A stretch of 64,000 nucleotides of DNA from Planctomycetaceae bacterium (GTDB lineage Bacteria > Planctomycetota > Planctomycetia > Pirellulales > Pirellulaceae), in NCBI GenBank assembly GCA_002862205.1, contig PKCN01000199.1, positions 1 through 64,000 of the forward strand, given 5' to 3'. Of the stretch, positions 18,494 through 28,600 are shown one piece after another. Every line of letters starts with the position of its first letter. The first letter of the stretch is position 1. Under the pieces are notes generated by a model. The model did no database searches. It was not told where the DNA came from and was given only the letters and a program-made list of their open reading frames with translations. Position numbers and translations under genes: made by a program.

Positions 18494-20344
18494 CTCGGGG
18501 AGTGTCGATTGCCACAGTCGCTGCATCCGCTGTTCATGCTGCAGTGCAAGTTGTTGATGTTTGTTCGACTCGTCCGTTTTGCCTTGTGAGCCGAGGATAG
18601 CGGCAAGGACACGGTGTGCCTCAACATAATTGGGTGCGAGTTCAACTGCCATCTTCAAAGCGGTGATAGCTCGCTCTGTTTGCCCAGAATTCTGTTCGGA
18701 TATTCCAAGCTGGAAATAGTCATAAGCTTCGGATTGGTGCTGTGTCACCTGCCGATACAATTTGGCTGCATCTGCATGTTTTCGACCTTGGTAGGCGAGT
18801 TGCGCGAGTAACCGTAATGCTTCGACCTTGGCACGGGTCGGCCGTTTTTCCATTGCCACGACTTCTGTCGCGAGGTCCCCGGCGATCGCAGACTGGCCTT
18901 GGGAACGAGCCAGCAATGCCAAGATGGTATTGGCATCAGCATCGGCTTTCCCACTGTTCTTCAGCTGAATCAACGCCTTGGCCGATTCCAGACCGTAGTC
19001 CTTGAAGTTTGGATTGTCCGGCTCTTCCTGGCCCACCTGGAACTTCGCCAACGCCTCGCAACGAGCACGCTCCAATGGCGTCAACCCGCTGATGTCTAAA
19101 ATTGGGCTCAGCCCCACCGCGACTTCGGGAGTGCCACTTGCTGTATCGTGGATCCCGATGCGATGATGATGAAATGCCGTGTGGGGTATCTCAGTGTCCA
19201 GTTTGGGCATGTGGCATTTCGCACAATCGTTTTGAGCCGTGCTGACTCGCTTTGGCAGGGGTTCACCACACGCGTCATTGTCGTGACAGTCAAGGCAGAT
19301 CGACCGATAGTGTGCGACCATGTTTTCACGTGATGGCGTATCGTGTGGATTGTGGCATGTGATGCATGTCAATGTCCCAGCTTGCTGGTAGCACTTGCTT
19401 TGGTGCAACTGTTCAACGTGCCCAACAATTTTCATTTTGTCATCGCCAAGCCGATACTGATAATCGAGACGAATATCTGTCAACGGTGTACCCGGGCGAA
19501 AATCCCATTCGTCTTTGCCTGCACGCAAGGCTTTGCCTGCTGCTTGTAAATGGCATTGTTGGCAGATCGCTTCGGAAAGGTCACGGTTCAGCCTCGCCGG
19601 GTTCACAATGGTGTTGTCAGGGGTATCCTCGGTCGAGTTGGCGAGTTCTATCTGTGGCGAAGTGGCTGGTTTCCTGTTGCGATATTTTTTGGCATGCAAC
19701 TCACCCGGCCCATGGCAACGTTCACAGCCGACTGTTTCTTCCAGAATTGTAAAGTCGTTGGGGTTTCCTTCTTTTCGATCAATGCTGCCCACGTGGCAGA
19801 AAAAACACTCGGAGCTCAGCTTTCGGGAAAATCCAGGATGGTTCGGAAGATCGTAACCGGGCGACATTGCCCACTTTTTTGATTCGACGTACCAGGACAG
19901 CGGTGATTGTCCAAAAAACTCGCCCTTGCGGTACACGTAGCTTTTGCCGTGACTTCCTGATCCCATCGTGTACAGAATCGGGTTTTCGGTGGTGGCCAGC
20001 ACTTCATCATTCGAACCCCGGATGATCTCACGATGGAACAGTTGGTCACCACGCAGGAACACTTCATAGTCGTTGCCGGACAACGCATGCCGAAAGGATC
20101 CTGTGGTCGTTTCTTTTGAAGGGTCGACTCGCTCCATCGTCTTGCTGTGACTTGTCGCCAGATAGCTCTTGTGTTGGTTGGGATGGCAGGCCACACATGC
20201 CTGCGATCCGATGTACTTGACGGAGGGATCTGCATTGAGTGGAGGAGAGCCCTGACTTTGCGCAGTGTGCACGATGTGGAACGCCGCAATGCACAGCAGA
20301 AAATGCAGGGTGGTGCTGAACCGGTTCGCGAAAGGTTGATTCAC
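18491..20344 (-). CDS. Seven-haem c-type cytochrome with TPR tail
   Basis: The product of about 617 residues has a signal peptide (MNQPFANRFSTTLHFLLC, ending near TAQSQG) and seven CXXCH haem-binding motifs in order: CVACH, CFFCH, CERCH, CQQCH, CITCH, CLDCH, CAKCH. The first and later motifs sit in a cytochrome c554/c552-like arrangement. The C-terminal third has TPR-like helices (QLGISEQNSGQTERAITALK, then APNYVEAHRVLA). The frame is open upstream to 20572, but I chose the GTG at 20344 because the signal peptide starts there. The product should be periplasmic or envelope-bound and carry electrons; no catalytic site was recognised. It lies between P4 and P5, diverges from P5, and its stop codon lies in a 13-bp array. 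Confidence 0.88.
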   Translation of the reverse strand: MNQPFANRFSTTLHFLLCIAAFHIVHTAQSQGSPPLNADPSVKYIGSQACVACHPNQHKSYLATSHSKTMERVDPSKETTTGSFRHALSGNDYEVFLRGDQLFHREIIRGSNDEVLATTENPILYTMGSGSHGKSYVYRKGEFFGQSPLSWYVESKKWAMSPGYDLPNHPGFSRKLSSECFFCHVGSIDRKEGNPNDFTILEETVGCERCHGPGELHAKKYRNRKPATSPQIELANSTEDTPDNTIVNPARLNRDLSEAICQQCHLQAAGKALRAGKDEWDFRPGTPLTDIRLDYQYRLGDDKMKIVGHVEQLHQSKCYQQAGTLTCITCHNPHDTPSRENMVAHYRSICLDCHDNDACGEPLPKRVSTAQNDCAKCHMPKLDTEIPHTAFHHHRIGIHDTASGTPEVAVGLSPILDISGLTPLERARCEALAKFQVGQEEPDNPNFKDYGLESAKALIQLKNSGKADADANTILALLARSQGQSAIAGDLATEVVAMEKRPTRAKVEALRLLAQLAYQGRKHADAAKLYRQVTQHQSEAYDYFQLGISEQNSGQTERAITALKMAVELAPNYVEAHRVLAAILGSQGKTDESNKHQQLALQHEQRMQRLWQSTLPE

Positions 20345-20902
20345 GGAATTGTCTGGGTAATGACTGCGGGACTGACTGGGTCTTGAATCGGCATTTGTCC
20401 CCAGTTTACAGTCAGGAAACAAAGTTGAGGCGGCAAATCCAGTTGGGAGCAGCTGGTTTGCTGATGCTTTGGTTGCAAAATACCTGAAGCGAGAGGTCTG
20501 AGGTGTGCTGCAGATTCGCTGGGATACGATTTGTAGCTGATCTTGACCGAGAAATTGACGATGTCCACGCATTGAAGCTTTGAATATTTGTCTGGGCCTG
20601 CATCGTGAGAAAACACGATGAATGGCTCACGCCTTGAATTAGCCGTGAGAGTTGCGGGAGTGCAACTCAAACCATGCTGAAATGGCCTGATTCCTTGATG
20701 TTGCTGCATTGTCGACATTGGCGTGTTCATTCCGCCTTCACGGTAGCGTCGGCTAGGATAAGATGGGGAGAGCGAGTGTTTTGCGATGGAAACAGCATTT
20801 CTGTTGTGTCCATTCCAGCCATGCTGACCCATGTCTTCGCAACCGCGTATTGACCGATGACCGATGACCGATGACCGATGACCGATGATTGGTGTGAATT
20901 GA
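20345..20902. other. Divergent intergenic region between the cytochrome and P5
   Basis: This region of about 560 bp between divergent starts should hold promoters for both genes. It is partly open in the cytochrome frame (an N-terminal extension to 20572 without signal-peptide character). A 7-bp tandem repeat lies at 20851-20887, next to P5. No other element was recognised. Confidence 0.5.
20851..20887. repeat. Tandem heptamer TGACCGA, 5 copies
   Basis: Five copies of a 7-bp unit lie 16 bp upstream of the P5 GTG start, so they probably overlap or adjoin its ribosome-binding region or leader. Confidence 0.88.
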
Positions 20903-23900
20903 GTGAACGATTGTATTCCTGTTTCTTTGCGTATTTCGCTGATGGCAATTTTGTTGCTCATCGTGTGCGGCTGCAATCGCGATGATCCTGTTGCCACAGT
21001 GCCTCCTGAGAATCAGGTGCTTCTTGAGAATCAGGTGCCTGGAGAGACTGCTACTCCAGCACAGAACCCCGTCACGGCTGTGCGGATTTTATTGAGACGT
21101 GGCAGGCTCGCGGCAGCAGCGCAACAAGTGGATGCGGCCTTGTTGATAAGTCCAGAAGATCCCGACTTGCTGTCGATCGCGGGGGATGTGGCTGTTGCAC
21201 AGGGGGATCCAGACCGGGCAGTCGAATTGTTTGAGTTGGCTCTTTCTGCGGCGGAGCAACCCAATGCCGAGGTGCAGCTGAAACTGGGACAGGAGTACAT
21301 GAATCTGGGGCGACCATTCGATTCAATTCGGGTCATGGAAGCTGCGGTACAGGCCTATCCAGAAGTGGTTGATTACCGAATGAAGCTGGTCGGTCTGCAG
21401 TTGGCCGTTGGTCTGGAGTTCGAAAGTCAGAAGCATCTGCAGTGGTTGGTACAACGTGGGCATGGTGGATTGAATTTACTCATCGTGCTTTCGGACCTGT
21501 CCCGTCCACAGACGGTTGAGTCAACCTGCAAGTATGCATTGAAAACATACCAGAATGACCTCAGGCCAAATTACTCTTTGGCCAGGCTGCCAGCGTATCA
21601 TTCCGAGTGGAATAAGGTCCAAGAGCTGCTGAAGCCGGTTGTCAAACGCCATCCCGATTTTGTGCCGGGGCAAGCTTTGTATGGGCGCGCCCTGCATGAA
21701 TTGCAACGGACTTCTGAACTTTCTCAGTGGTACAGGACATTGCCGGCGGGTATCGAGAACCAACCACAGTATTGGTTGACGATGGGAGGACTTGCGGAGC
21801 AAAACGGAAACCTTCCGATGGCGTCCAGAGCCTACTGGAATGCAGTGCGACTTGATGAGAACAGTGGTGAAGCATTGCTGAAATTGTCTGTCAGCCTGTC
21901 GCAGCTGGACAAGCCTGAGGATGCTCGTGTTCTTGCGGAACGCGCTGCTGGGATCACGGCACTGCGTGACGCAGTGGATTCTCTGTTGTCATGGAAAAGT
22001 AATTCCCAGTCAGACGCGGTTGGCATTGCCCGTGGTCTGGAGGCCTTGGGGCGACGTTGGGAAGCTACCGCCTGGTTGCAGGCCGCCTATCGCATGAACC
22101 AGAATTTGCAGCAGGATCTCAATGATGTTTACAAGTCGGTTCGGTCCAGCTTGACGGGGACGACACCTTGGCAAATTCCGGAGTTTGCCGTCGCCAAAAA
22201 AATTGATCTTTCAGAATATCCCAAGCCCATCTGGCTGGAGTCGGGTAGCGTTGACACGACGGTGTCTGAGCTTTCCAGTGATCTGGAACTGCAATTTTCT
22301 GATCAGGCTGCTCAGAGACAGCTGGTTCATACGTGCCGTTTGAATAAGTTGGTACCCGAGGGAGGTGGCTTGACGATTTATCAGTCCGGGGCTGGCGGTG
22401 TTGGGGTGCTGGATTTTGATTTGGATGGTTGGCCTGATCTGTGTCTGACATCCATTGACGGAAATCCCATGAAAAATGATTCCAGTCCGAATCGTCTGTT
22501 TCGCAATCGTGAAGGCATGTTTTTGGATGTGACCGGGGCGTCGGCTTCGGGGGGGCGGGGATTCACGCAAGGAATTGCGGTGGGAGACTACGATGCAGAC
22601 GGATTTCCCGATCTATTCATTGCGAACATCGGTCGAAATCAGTTGTTGCGCAATAACGGCGATGGAACTTTCCGCGATGTCACAGACGAATCAGCCTTGG
22701 TCGATGGAGTTTGGACCAGTTCTGCAGCCTTGGCTGACCTCGATGGTGATGGACTGACGGATCTGTTTCAGCTCGGCTATTGCGAAACCGGCAAAGCGTT
22801 GGAACAGCTTTGTGTTGACGCAGAGTTGAAGGAGCCCAGGTCCTGTGCCCCATTGGCGTTTGCTGCCCAGCAGGATCGTGTCTGGCGGGGGACAGCTGAG
22901 GGAGCTTACGAGGATGTGACTGCCAAATGGTTGACTCAGCATGAAGCTGGGCGGGGTCTTGGAATCGTTGTCGGCGCGCTTGATAACCGACCAGGCGTGG
23001 ATGTTTACGTCGCTAACGATATGACCGCCAATCATTACTGGTCGTTAAGTGACAGTGCCACCAGTGGCAAAAGCCCTGATGGGGCACAACCGCTTGTCCC
23101 GGATCACCTTGAGCAGGAATTTAAACTTTCGGAACAGGCAAGTATCCGAGGTCTCGCAGTGAATGAACGATCTTTGTCACAGGCTTCGATGGGCGTCGCT
23201 GCGGGAGATGTTGATCAGGATGGGGATCTCGATTTCCTGCTCACTCATTTTTCGGGTGATTACAACACTTACTATGAGCAGGTCGCCTCCGGCATGTGGG
23301 CTGATCGATCCAAACGGGTGGGTCTGATCGAGCCATCGCAACAGATGTTGGGCTACGGCACACAGTGGATTGATGCAGATAATGATGGCGCTCTCGAACT
23401 CGTCGTTGCCAATGGTGACATTGATGACTTCACTCATCAAGACAGACTGTTCCGGCAACCGGCACAGTTGTTTCGACGTCAAACCAATGGCAGTTGGTTG
23501 CAGGCGCAAAGCAAGCCCTTGGGTGAGTACTTTGAACGCCAGCATCTGGGACGTGCGGTTGCCAAGTTGGACGCCAATCGGGATCAGAAACCAGACCTTG
23601 TTATCACCCACCTGTTTGAACCGGTTGCGCTGCTGGTCAACGAGTCAAAAACAGACAATCGTCAATGCCGCTTTTTCTGTGTTGGGACGGAATCCGGTCG
23701 GGATGCGATTGGGACGCGCATCACGCTGCATCGATCAGACGAGTCTCGCGTGGGGCATGTGCTGGCCGGTGATGGGTTTCAATGCTCCAACGAACGGTGT
23801 GTCAGCTTTGGCTTGGGTCAACAGCAGGCAAGCAGTGACGTGGTCGTGGACTGGCCCAATGGGACCCGTGAATCATTTGGTAAACATCAGTTGTCTGGTG

Positions 23901-23944
23901 ATTATCTCGTGATTCAGGGAAGTGGGCAGCTTTACGCACGCTAG
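20903..23944 (+). CDS. CRTAC1-like lipoprotein P5 (TPR, FG-GAP, ASPIC/UnbV)
   Basis: The 1013-residue product starts at a GTG (20903) with a clean lipoprotein signal (SLMAILLLIVCGC, lipid Cys near residue 24). TPR repeats cover about residues 60-420. The propeller carries FDLDGWPDLCL, YDADGFPD, DLDGDGLTD and DQDGDLDFL loops, and the ASPIC/UnbV end has AGDGFQCSNERCVSFG and VDWPNG. It is the partner of P3, sharing HPDFVPGQALYGRAL and SLSQASMG, so the cluster contains two subtypes. Conserved cysteines are present (QLCVDAELKEPRSC). A short internal direct repeat at about 21004-21030 encodes two ENQV units just after the signal peptide. A 14-bp array follows the stop codon. Confidence 0.88.
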   Translation: MNDCIPVSLRISLMAILLLIVCGCNRDDPVATVPPENQVLLENQVPGETATPAQNPVTAVRILLRRGRLAAAAQQVDAALLISPEDPDLLSIAGDVAVAQGDPDRAVELFELALSAAEQPNAEVQLKLGQEYMNLGRPFDSIRVMEAAVQAYPEVVDYRMKLVGLQLAVGLEFESQKHLQWLVQRGHGGLNLLIVLSDLSRPQTVESTCKYALKTYQNDLRPNYSLARLPAYHSEWNKVQELLKPVVKRHPDFVPGQALYGRALHELQRTSELSQWYRTLPAGIENQPQYWLTMGGLAEQNGNLPMASRAYWNAVRLDENSGEALLKLSVSLSQLDKPEDARVLAERAAGITALRDAVDSLLSWKSNSQSDAVGIARGLEALGRRWEATAWLQAAYRMNQNLQQDLNDVYKSVRSSLTGTTPWQIPEFAVAKKIDLSEYPKPIWLESGSVDTTVSELSSDLELQFSDQAAQRQLVHTCRLNKLVPEGGGLTIYQSGAGGVGVLDFDLDGWPDLCLTSIDGNPMKNDSSPNRLFRNREGMFLDVTGASASGGRGFTQGIAVGDYDADGFPDLFIANIGRNQLLRNNGDGTFRDVTDESALVDGVWTSSAALADLDGDGLTDLFQLGYCETGKALEQLCVDAELKEPRSCAPLAFAAQQDRVWRGTAEGAYEDVTAKWLTQHEAGRGLGIVVGALDNRPGVDVYVANDMTANHYWSLSDSATSGKSPDGAQPLVPDHLEQEFKLSEQASIRGLAVNERSLSQASMGVAAGDVDQDGDLDFLLTHFSGDYNTYYEQVASGMWADRSKRVGLIEPSQQMLGYGTQWIDADNDGALELVVANGDIDDFTHQDRLFRQPAQLFRRQTNGSWLQAQSKPLGEYFERQHLGRAVAKLDANRDQKPDLVITHLFEPVALLVNESKTDNRQCRFFCVGTESGRDAIGTRITLHRSDESRVGHVLAGDGFQCSNERCVSFGLGQQQASSDVVVDWPNGTRESFGKHQLSGDYLVIQGSGQLYAR

Positions 23945-23976
23945 TGCGGTGGGACTCGCTGGGACGTCGGGAAATA

Positions 23977-24066
23977 CTTGCCAGTACCTGATTGCCAGTA
24001 CCTGATTGCCAGTACCTGATTGCCAGTACCTGATTGCCAGTACCTGATTGCCAGTACCTGATTGCC
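23977..24066. repeat. Tandem array, 14-bp unit, 6 copies
   Basis: The unit is ATTGCCAGTACCTG, nearly perfect, beginning about 33 bp after the P5 stop and ending about 55 bp before the dipeptidase start. Confidence 0.92.
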
Positions 24067-24122
24067 CCGAGGAACGGATGGATCGTTTAGGATGATGGCC
24101 CCCCTAGCCCACGGAGTATCCC

Positions 24123-25520
24123 ATGCCACTGTGTGACCCTTTGAACCGTCGACGTTTTCTTGGAACAGCAAGTGCTCTTGCGACGGTTGCCGTCAACCAG
24201 AGCCTGCAACAACCTTCCGTGGCTCAGGAGCCGTTGGCCAGTGCGGCGGATTCAGGGGTGCGATTTATTGCGTCAAAGGGGCAGCTTGCCGCGTTGACGG
24301 AACGGCTGAACCCCAAAATTACTGCCTCACGACAGGCGGCATTGCAAATTCTGAAACCGACACCATCGCAACTTGATCGAGGGTTACGATTGCACGCTGA
24401 ATCGGTCGTGTTTGACTCCTATGGGTTTTCTCCTCGCGCAGCAGTCGATGGTGAGGCACTAGCTAAACTCGTGCAGGACGGTGCTTCGACGATTGAATTG
24501 GATGATGTTCGTGAAGACATGATGATGACCCGTGTGGCCACTGATCCTGTTCAGCAACAGGAATATCGGGATGCGTGGCGAGCATCAGGAGTCACCTGCA
24601 TCTTTCAGAATGCAGGAGAGGAAGGGCAGGATCCAATGCGGTTGCTCAAACGACTGGCACGTTTTACCTATGTCACAGACATGATGCGGGGATTTGTTGC
24701 CAAGGCTTCTTCACCACAGGATGTGTTGACGGCCAAGAAAGAGGGTCGGCATTGCCTGTACATGACAGGCAATGGTGTGCCGTTAACCCAGCAGTGGGTT
24801 TCCGTCCCGGATGAACTGAGGTACGTGCGGATCTTTTTCCAGCTTGGTATTCGCATGATGCATTTGACTTACCAGAGACGTAACATGATCGGTGATGGTT
24901 GTGGCGAAAAAACGGATGCCGGCTTGAGTGATTTTGGCGAGGCGGCAATCGCTGAAATGAATCGAGTTGGTGTCATTCCGGACTGTGCTCACAGCGGTTG
25001 GCAAACAAGTTTGGAATCGGCACGTGTCTCAACGAAGCCGGTCGTTGCAAGTCACTCTGTTTGTGGGGCAATTCACCCTCACATTCGTAGCAAGCCTGAT
25101 GAGGTGATCAAAGCGATTGCCGATTCGGGTGGTTACATCGGCATCTGTTGTATCCCGAGATTTCTGCGCGGCGCTGGTGACGTCAATGCGCTACTGAATC
25201 ATGTGGATCATGTGATTCGCAAATTTGGACCTGATCATGTAGCGATTGGGACAGACGTTGCCTATCAACCCCAAGACGCAGGTCGCGAGAGAGCAAAAGT
25301 CCCCGGTCGAGGAAAGCGGCGGCCTGAGTTTCGCTCGTTATGGCCAACAGATGATTACCAGACCACCAAACAGGCCAACGAAAGTGTCGCGTGGACCAAC
25401 TGGCCTCTGTTTACCGTAGGCCTTGTTCAGCGGGGGCATGATGACGATGTCATTCGCAAAGTCATCGGTGGCAACGTCATGCGTGTTGCCAATGCCACCT
25501 TGGGCCAGACGCAGAACTAG
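24123..25520 (+). CDS. M19 (renal dipeptidase-like) protein with Tat signal
   Basis: The 465-residue product starts with a twin-arginine signal (NRRRFLGTASALATVA), so it is folded and then exported. The body matches the membrane dipeptidase (M19) TIM barrel: RMMHLTYQRRN, then GLSDFGEAAIAEMNRVGVIPD with CAHSG (normally D-x-S-H), VASHS, GGYIGI, and HVAIGTDVAY (normally GSDFDG). The N-terminal metal motif, usually D-G-H-N-D, reads VFDSYGFSP here and lacks the His-x-Asp pair. The protein may therefore bind metal differently or not be a classical dipeptidase. The family assignment is firm; the activity is not. The ATG at 24123 directly precedes the Tat motif. Confidence 0.82.
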   Translation: MPLCDPLNRRRFLGTASALATVAVNQSLQQPSVAQEPLASAADSGVRFIASKGQLAALTERLNPKITASRQAALQILKPTPSQLDRGLRLHAESVVFDSYGFSPRAAVDGEALAKLVQDGASTIELDDVREDMMMTRVATDPVQQQEYRDAWRASGVTCIFQNAGEEGQDPMRLLKRLARFTYVTDMMRGFVAKASSPQDVLTAKKEGRHCLYMTGNGVPLTQQWVSVPDELRYVRIFFQLGIRMMHLTYQRRNMIGDGCGEKTDAGLSDFGEAAIAEMNRVGVIPDCAHSGWQTSLESARVSTKPVVASHSVCGAIHPHIRSKPDEVIKAIADSGGYIGICCIPRFLRGAGDVNALLNHVDHVIRKFGPDHVAIGTDVAYQPQDAGRERAKVPGRGKRRPEFRSLWPTDDYQTTKQANESVAWTNWPLFTVGLVQRGHDDDVIRKVIGGNVMRVANATLGQTQN

Positions 25521-25627
25521 CGAGATGCTTGTTCAGTGACTTGCACGCGGTTTTCGAGCCAACCTGCAGGAATCAATCTGTAACCTGCGGATCGTGCTGT
25601 GCTGGACGGTGGTTTTTTTCGTCGCAA

Positions 25628-28600
25628 TCAGGCGGCACGAAGTTCACGATTGTACTGGGCGAAATTGACCCAGTCGCTGACTTCCTCAAGGTCAGGCAAG
25701 TTGCCGCCACGGAGGATGCGTTTCCCTTCTTTGCTGCGAGCAATGGGGTCAATGATTTCAAACAGCTCTTCGGCATCACAGGCAGCAAGGTCTGCTGGTG
25801 TGATAATGTCTGCCGCAACGAGCAGTTGGGCGTCATGACCTCGTAGCATTGGGATGCAGCAGACCAGAGTCGTTTGCTGTTGCCATTGCAACACGGTGTC
25901 GGCGTCCACGCGTCGGTGATCCAGTTGCTCAGCGACTTGCTCAGGGTCTGCATCCAGCAGGTCCTGAATGGTAGAGACACCGATTGCCTGCAGACGTTCC
26001 TCCATTCGTTCGCCGATTGACGGTGCATCCACGACCGGAGCATCCTGCTGCAGGTAGAAGCGTAATTCGCGGATTTCGGTTTCGTCTTGGGTTGCTGCAC
26101 CAGAGGCATGGCTATTGCCAGTGGTATTCTGATCGAACTGAACAACGTTCGTTCGGTTGGTTTCAGGCTTGTGGTTGGCACGAGCGTGTTTGCGTTTTTC
26201 GCGGCGTGTGTGCTCGCTGCGGCGACTTGGTTTCAAAGCGGGTACGAAATCTGTATTGTGGCTGGTTGCGGAACTTCTGCGTCCATCATCTTGGACGCTC
26301 TTCCCCTCGGACTGATTGCCCTGCCTTGTTCTGTTTGTGATTTGCTCAGACTGCTTGCTCAAACCCTGGCTGTTGGCGGTTGCAATCCAGCCGGTGATGC
26401 GGGCAAGCTCATGACTGCTACCGCTTAGCAACAGTTGTTGGCCCCGGTCCGTCGCAAGGAATATTTCGACTTTGTGAAGCAGGCGGGTGGGGGCGGTTGC
26501 TGCCAACGCCGCTGGCGTCGTGATCCCACACGCGACCAGGATTCTCGCATCAAAGCCTCGCAGGTTGGGAACGCGGCAAACCAATCGGCATTCTGCTTGC
26601 CAACGACGAATCGTATTGGCTTCCACATTTGCCAAGCCCAAAGCATCGGCCAAGCGGCAGGGGTCCTGTTGCATCAGGTGCACAACATGGCTGACTTGCA
26701 AACCTCGTAAACGAGCGGCTGCGACCGCATCGATGGACGGACCCTGGTCAATTGGGCTGTCTACCGAAAGAAAGAATGGTGAGGCATGAGCCGCAGTTGA
26801 AACGTGACGGTTGTTGGACATCCGGGTGTCTTCCTTGGCAGTCGAGGGATGTTGTTCGTTGCCCGCTGCCGGATTCCCAAGGTCAACGCTGTTTGGCGTT
26901 GAGGGGGCAACGGTGCTGTAAGTATCCGTGTAGTAATAGCCATCGCGATAAACGGATCCATCACTGGCCCAGTCGGTGGAATCGCTGGGAACGGAATCGC
27001 CGGAGTGGTTGATGGCGTTAACGCCCCTGCCTTGAGGATCCTGCCACGCCATGTCAAAGTGTTGATTTGCGTTCACGTTTGGCATGTAGTTGCTGCCTTT
27101 TATGGAAATGGCCTCGTCTGGGATGTCCCGAAGGCCATAGGTATGAGGATGGGGACCAACATAGTTTTCATTTGCATGGTTCGATTTCCACAGAGGTCTG
27201 TGGGGATGAACGATGCGTTCGGCGTGGATTCGCTCGATGCGTGAACCCACCCGTTCGAGTTGTTCTGTCAGACGGGTGCTGCTCGTCAGTACCAGCACTT
27301 GACGCCCTTCGCTGGCGTAGTCATCAAGGGCGGCAGTGAATGCACCATTCACGCTGGGACGAGTTCCGGCGTGAGCCTGGGCAACGCATCTGTCATGCAA
27401 CTTTTGATCAACTTCAGCGATCGTTTCAATGACCAGTGGGACATGGCGACCGGAGCGGGCAAGCACGTCACCAGCGGCCATCCGAACAGCAAGAGCGGCA
27501 CATGCCCTGTCAAAGTCCGGGTAGTTTGCTTCATTCTGACCGTCAATTTTTACAACTTCAGTTTCAGCAACCCGGGGGCGATTGAGCCCGGCTTGCTTTG
27601 AAGTGAAATTTTCGGTTGACCATTCAAGCCGTTGCAGACGTCCGCCTGTTAAACGTACCAGCCACCGACTGGCGTCGTGAGCCAGTGGTGAGGATGTGAT
27701 TTTTGGGCATGGTAGCCCAAGTTGGTTCAGCATCTGGGTGCGACGGGTCCGAAGCCATTGGGCACGGGACAAAGAACTGATGCGGCTGTCAACTTCTTTC
27801 AACTCCTTGACCAGCAATTCGCGGTTGCTCCTGGCTGACTCCTCATATTCATCAGGCCAGTCAATTTTGACATCTGATGACTTACTTGTACTCACGCTTT
27901 TGCGTCGCATGTCACGTCGTACTTCAGCAGCTTCACTCAAGCAGATGTCCAAGCTCAGGGTCACACTTTCAAGCTCGGCAAGACGGTCTTTCCGTTCAAG
28001 ATTCCATGTCTCCATCTGGCGGTTTTCGGAACTCGACCATTCGCGGTCAGCCACATCGCGAGATGCGTGAGTTTGACGGAGTACTTCATTTCGATGACGT
28101 TTTAGCTGCTTGATGGCAGACAGCAGCCATTGTTCACATCGGCGAGCAAGTGAGAGTTGGTGCGTGGGAGGATGATCGCCAATCTCGGGGCCCTGTTGGT
28201 TACAGGTATGAATCTGTCTCAGGATGCCCCGAATTGTCCTCAGCGTTGAACCCAAAGTGGTTGTCGTGCCCGGGATGCTGTGGTCCTGTTCATACCACGA
28301 TCGAGTGACACGGTCTGGTCCAGCGTATCGATCTACAAGCCAGTCAATTTGTCGTGTTGCAAGCAGGATGTGGTGAGCAATGGAACCACGTCCCCGGCTG
28401 AATGTTCTGCCTTCAGCAGCACGCTGCCGATCGGTGGGCTGGGGTTTGTCCAGCGTGTGTAGGAAACGATCCAGACGCATGCGCCTCAAGGATCTTTCGT
28501 CGACAGGCGATGGTGTTGGAACTTGAGCACTCTTGCCAGTGAACAGGCATTGCTGCAGGGCAGCAATCTCCATCTGTGCGCGCTGCCAATGAACCACTTG

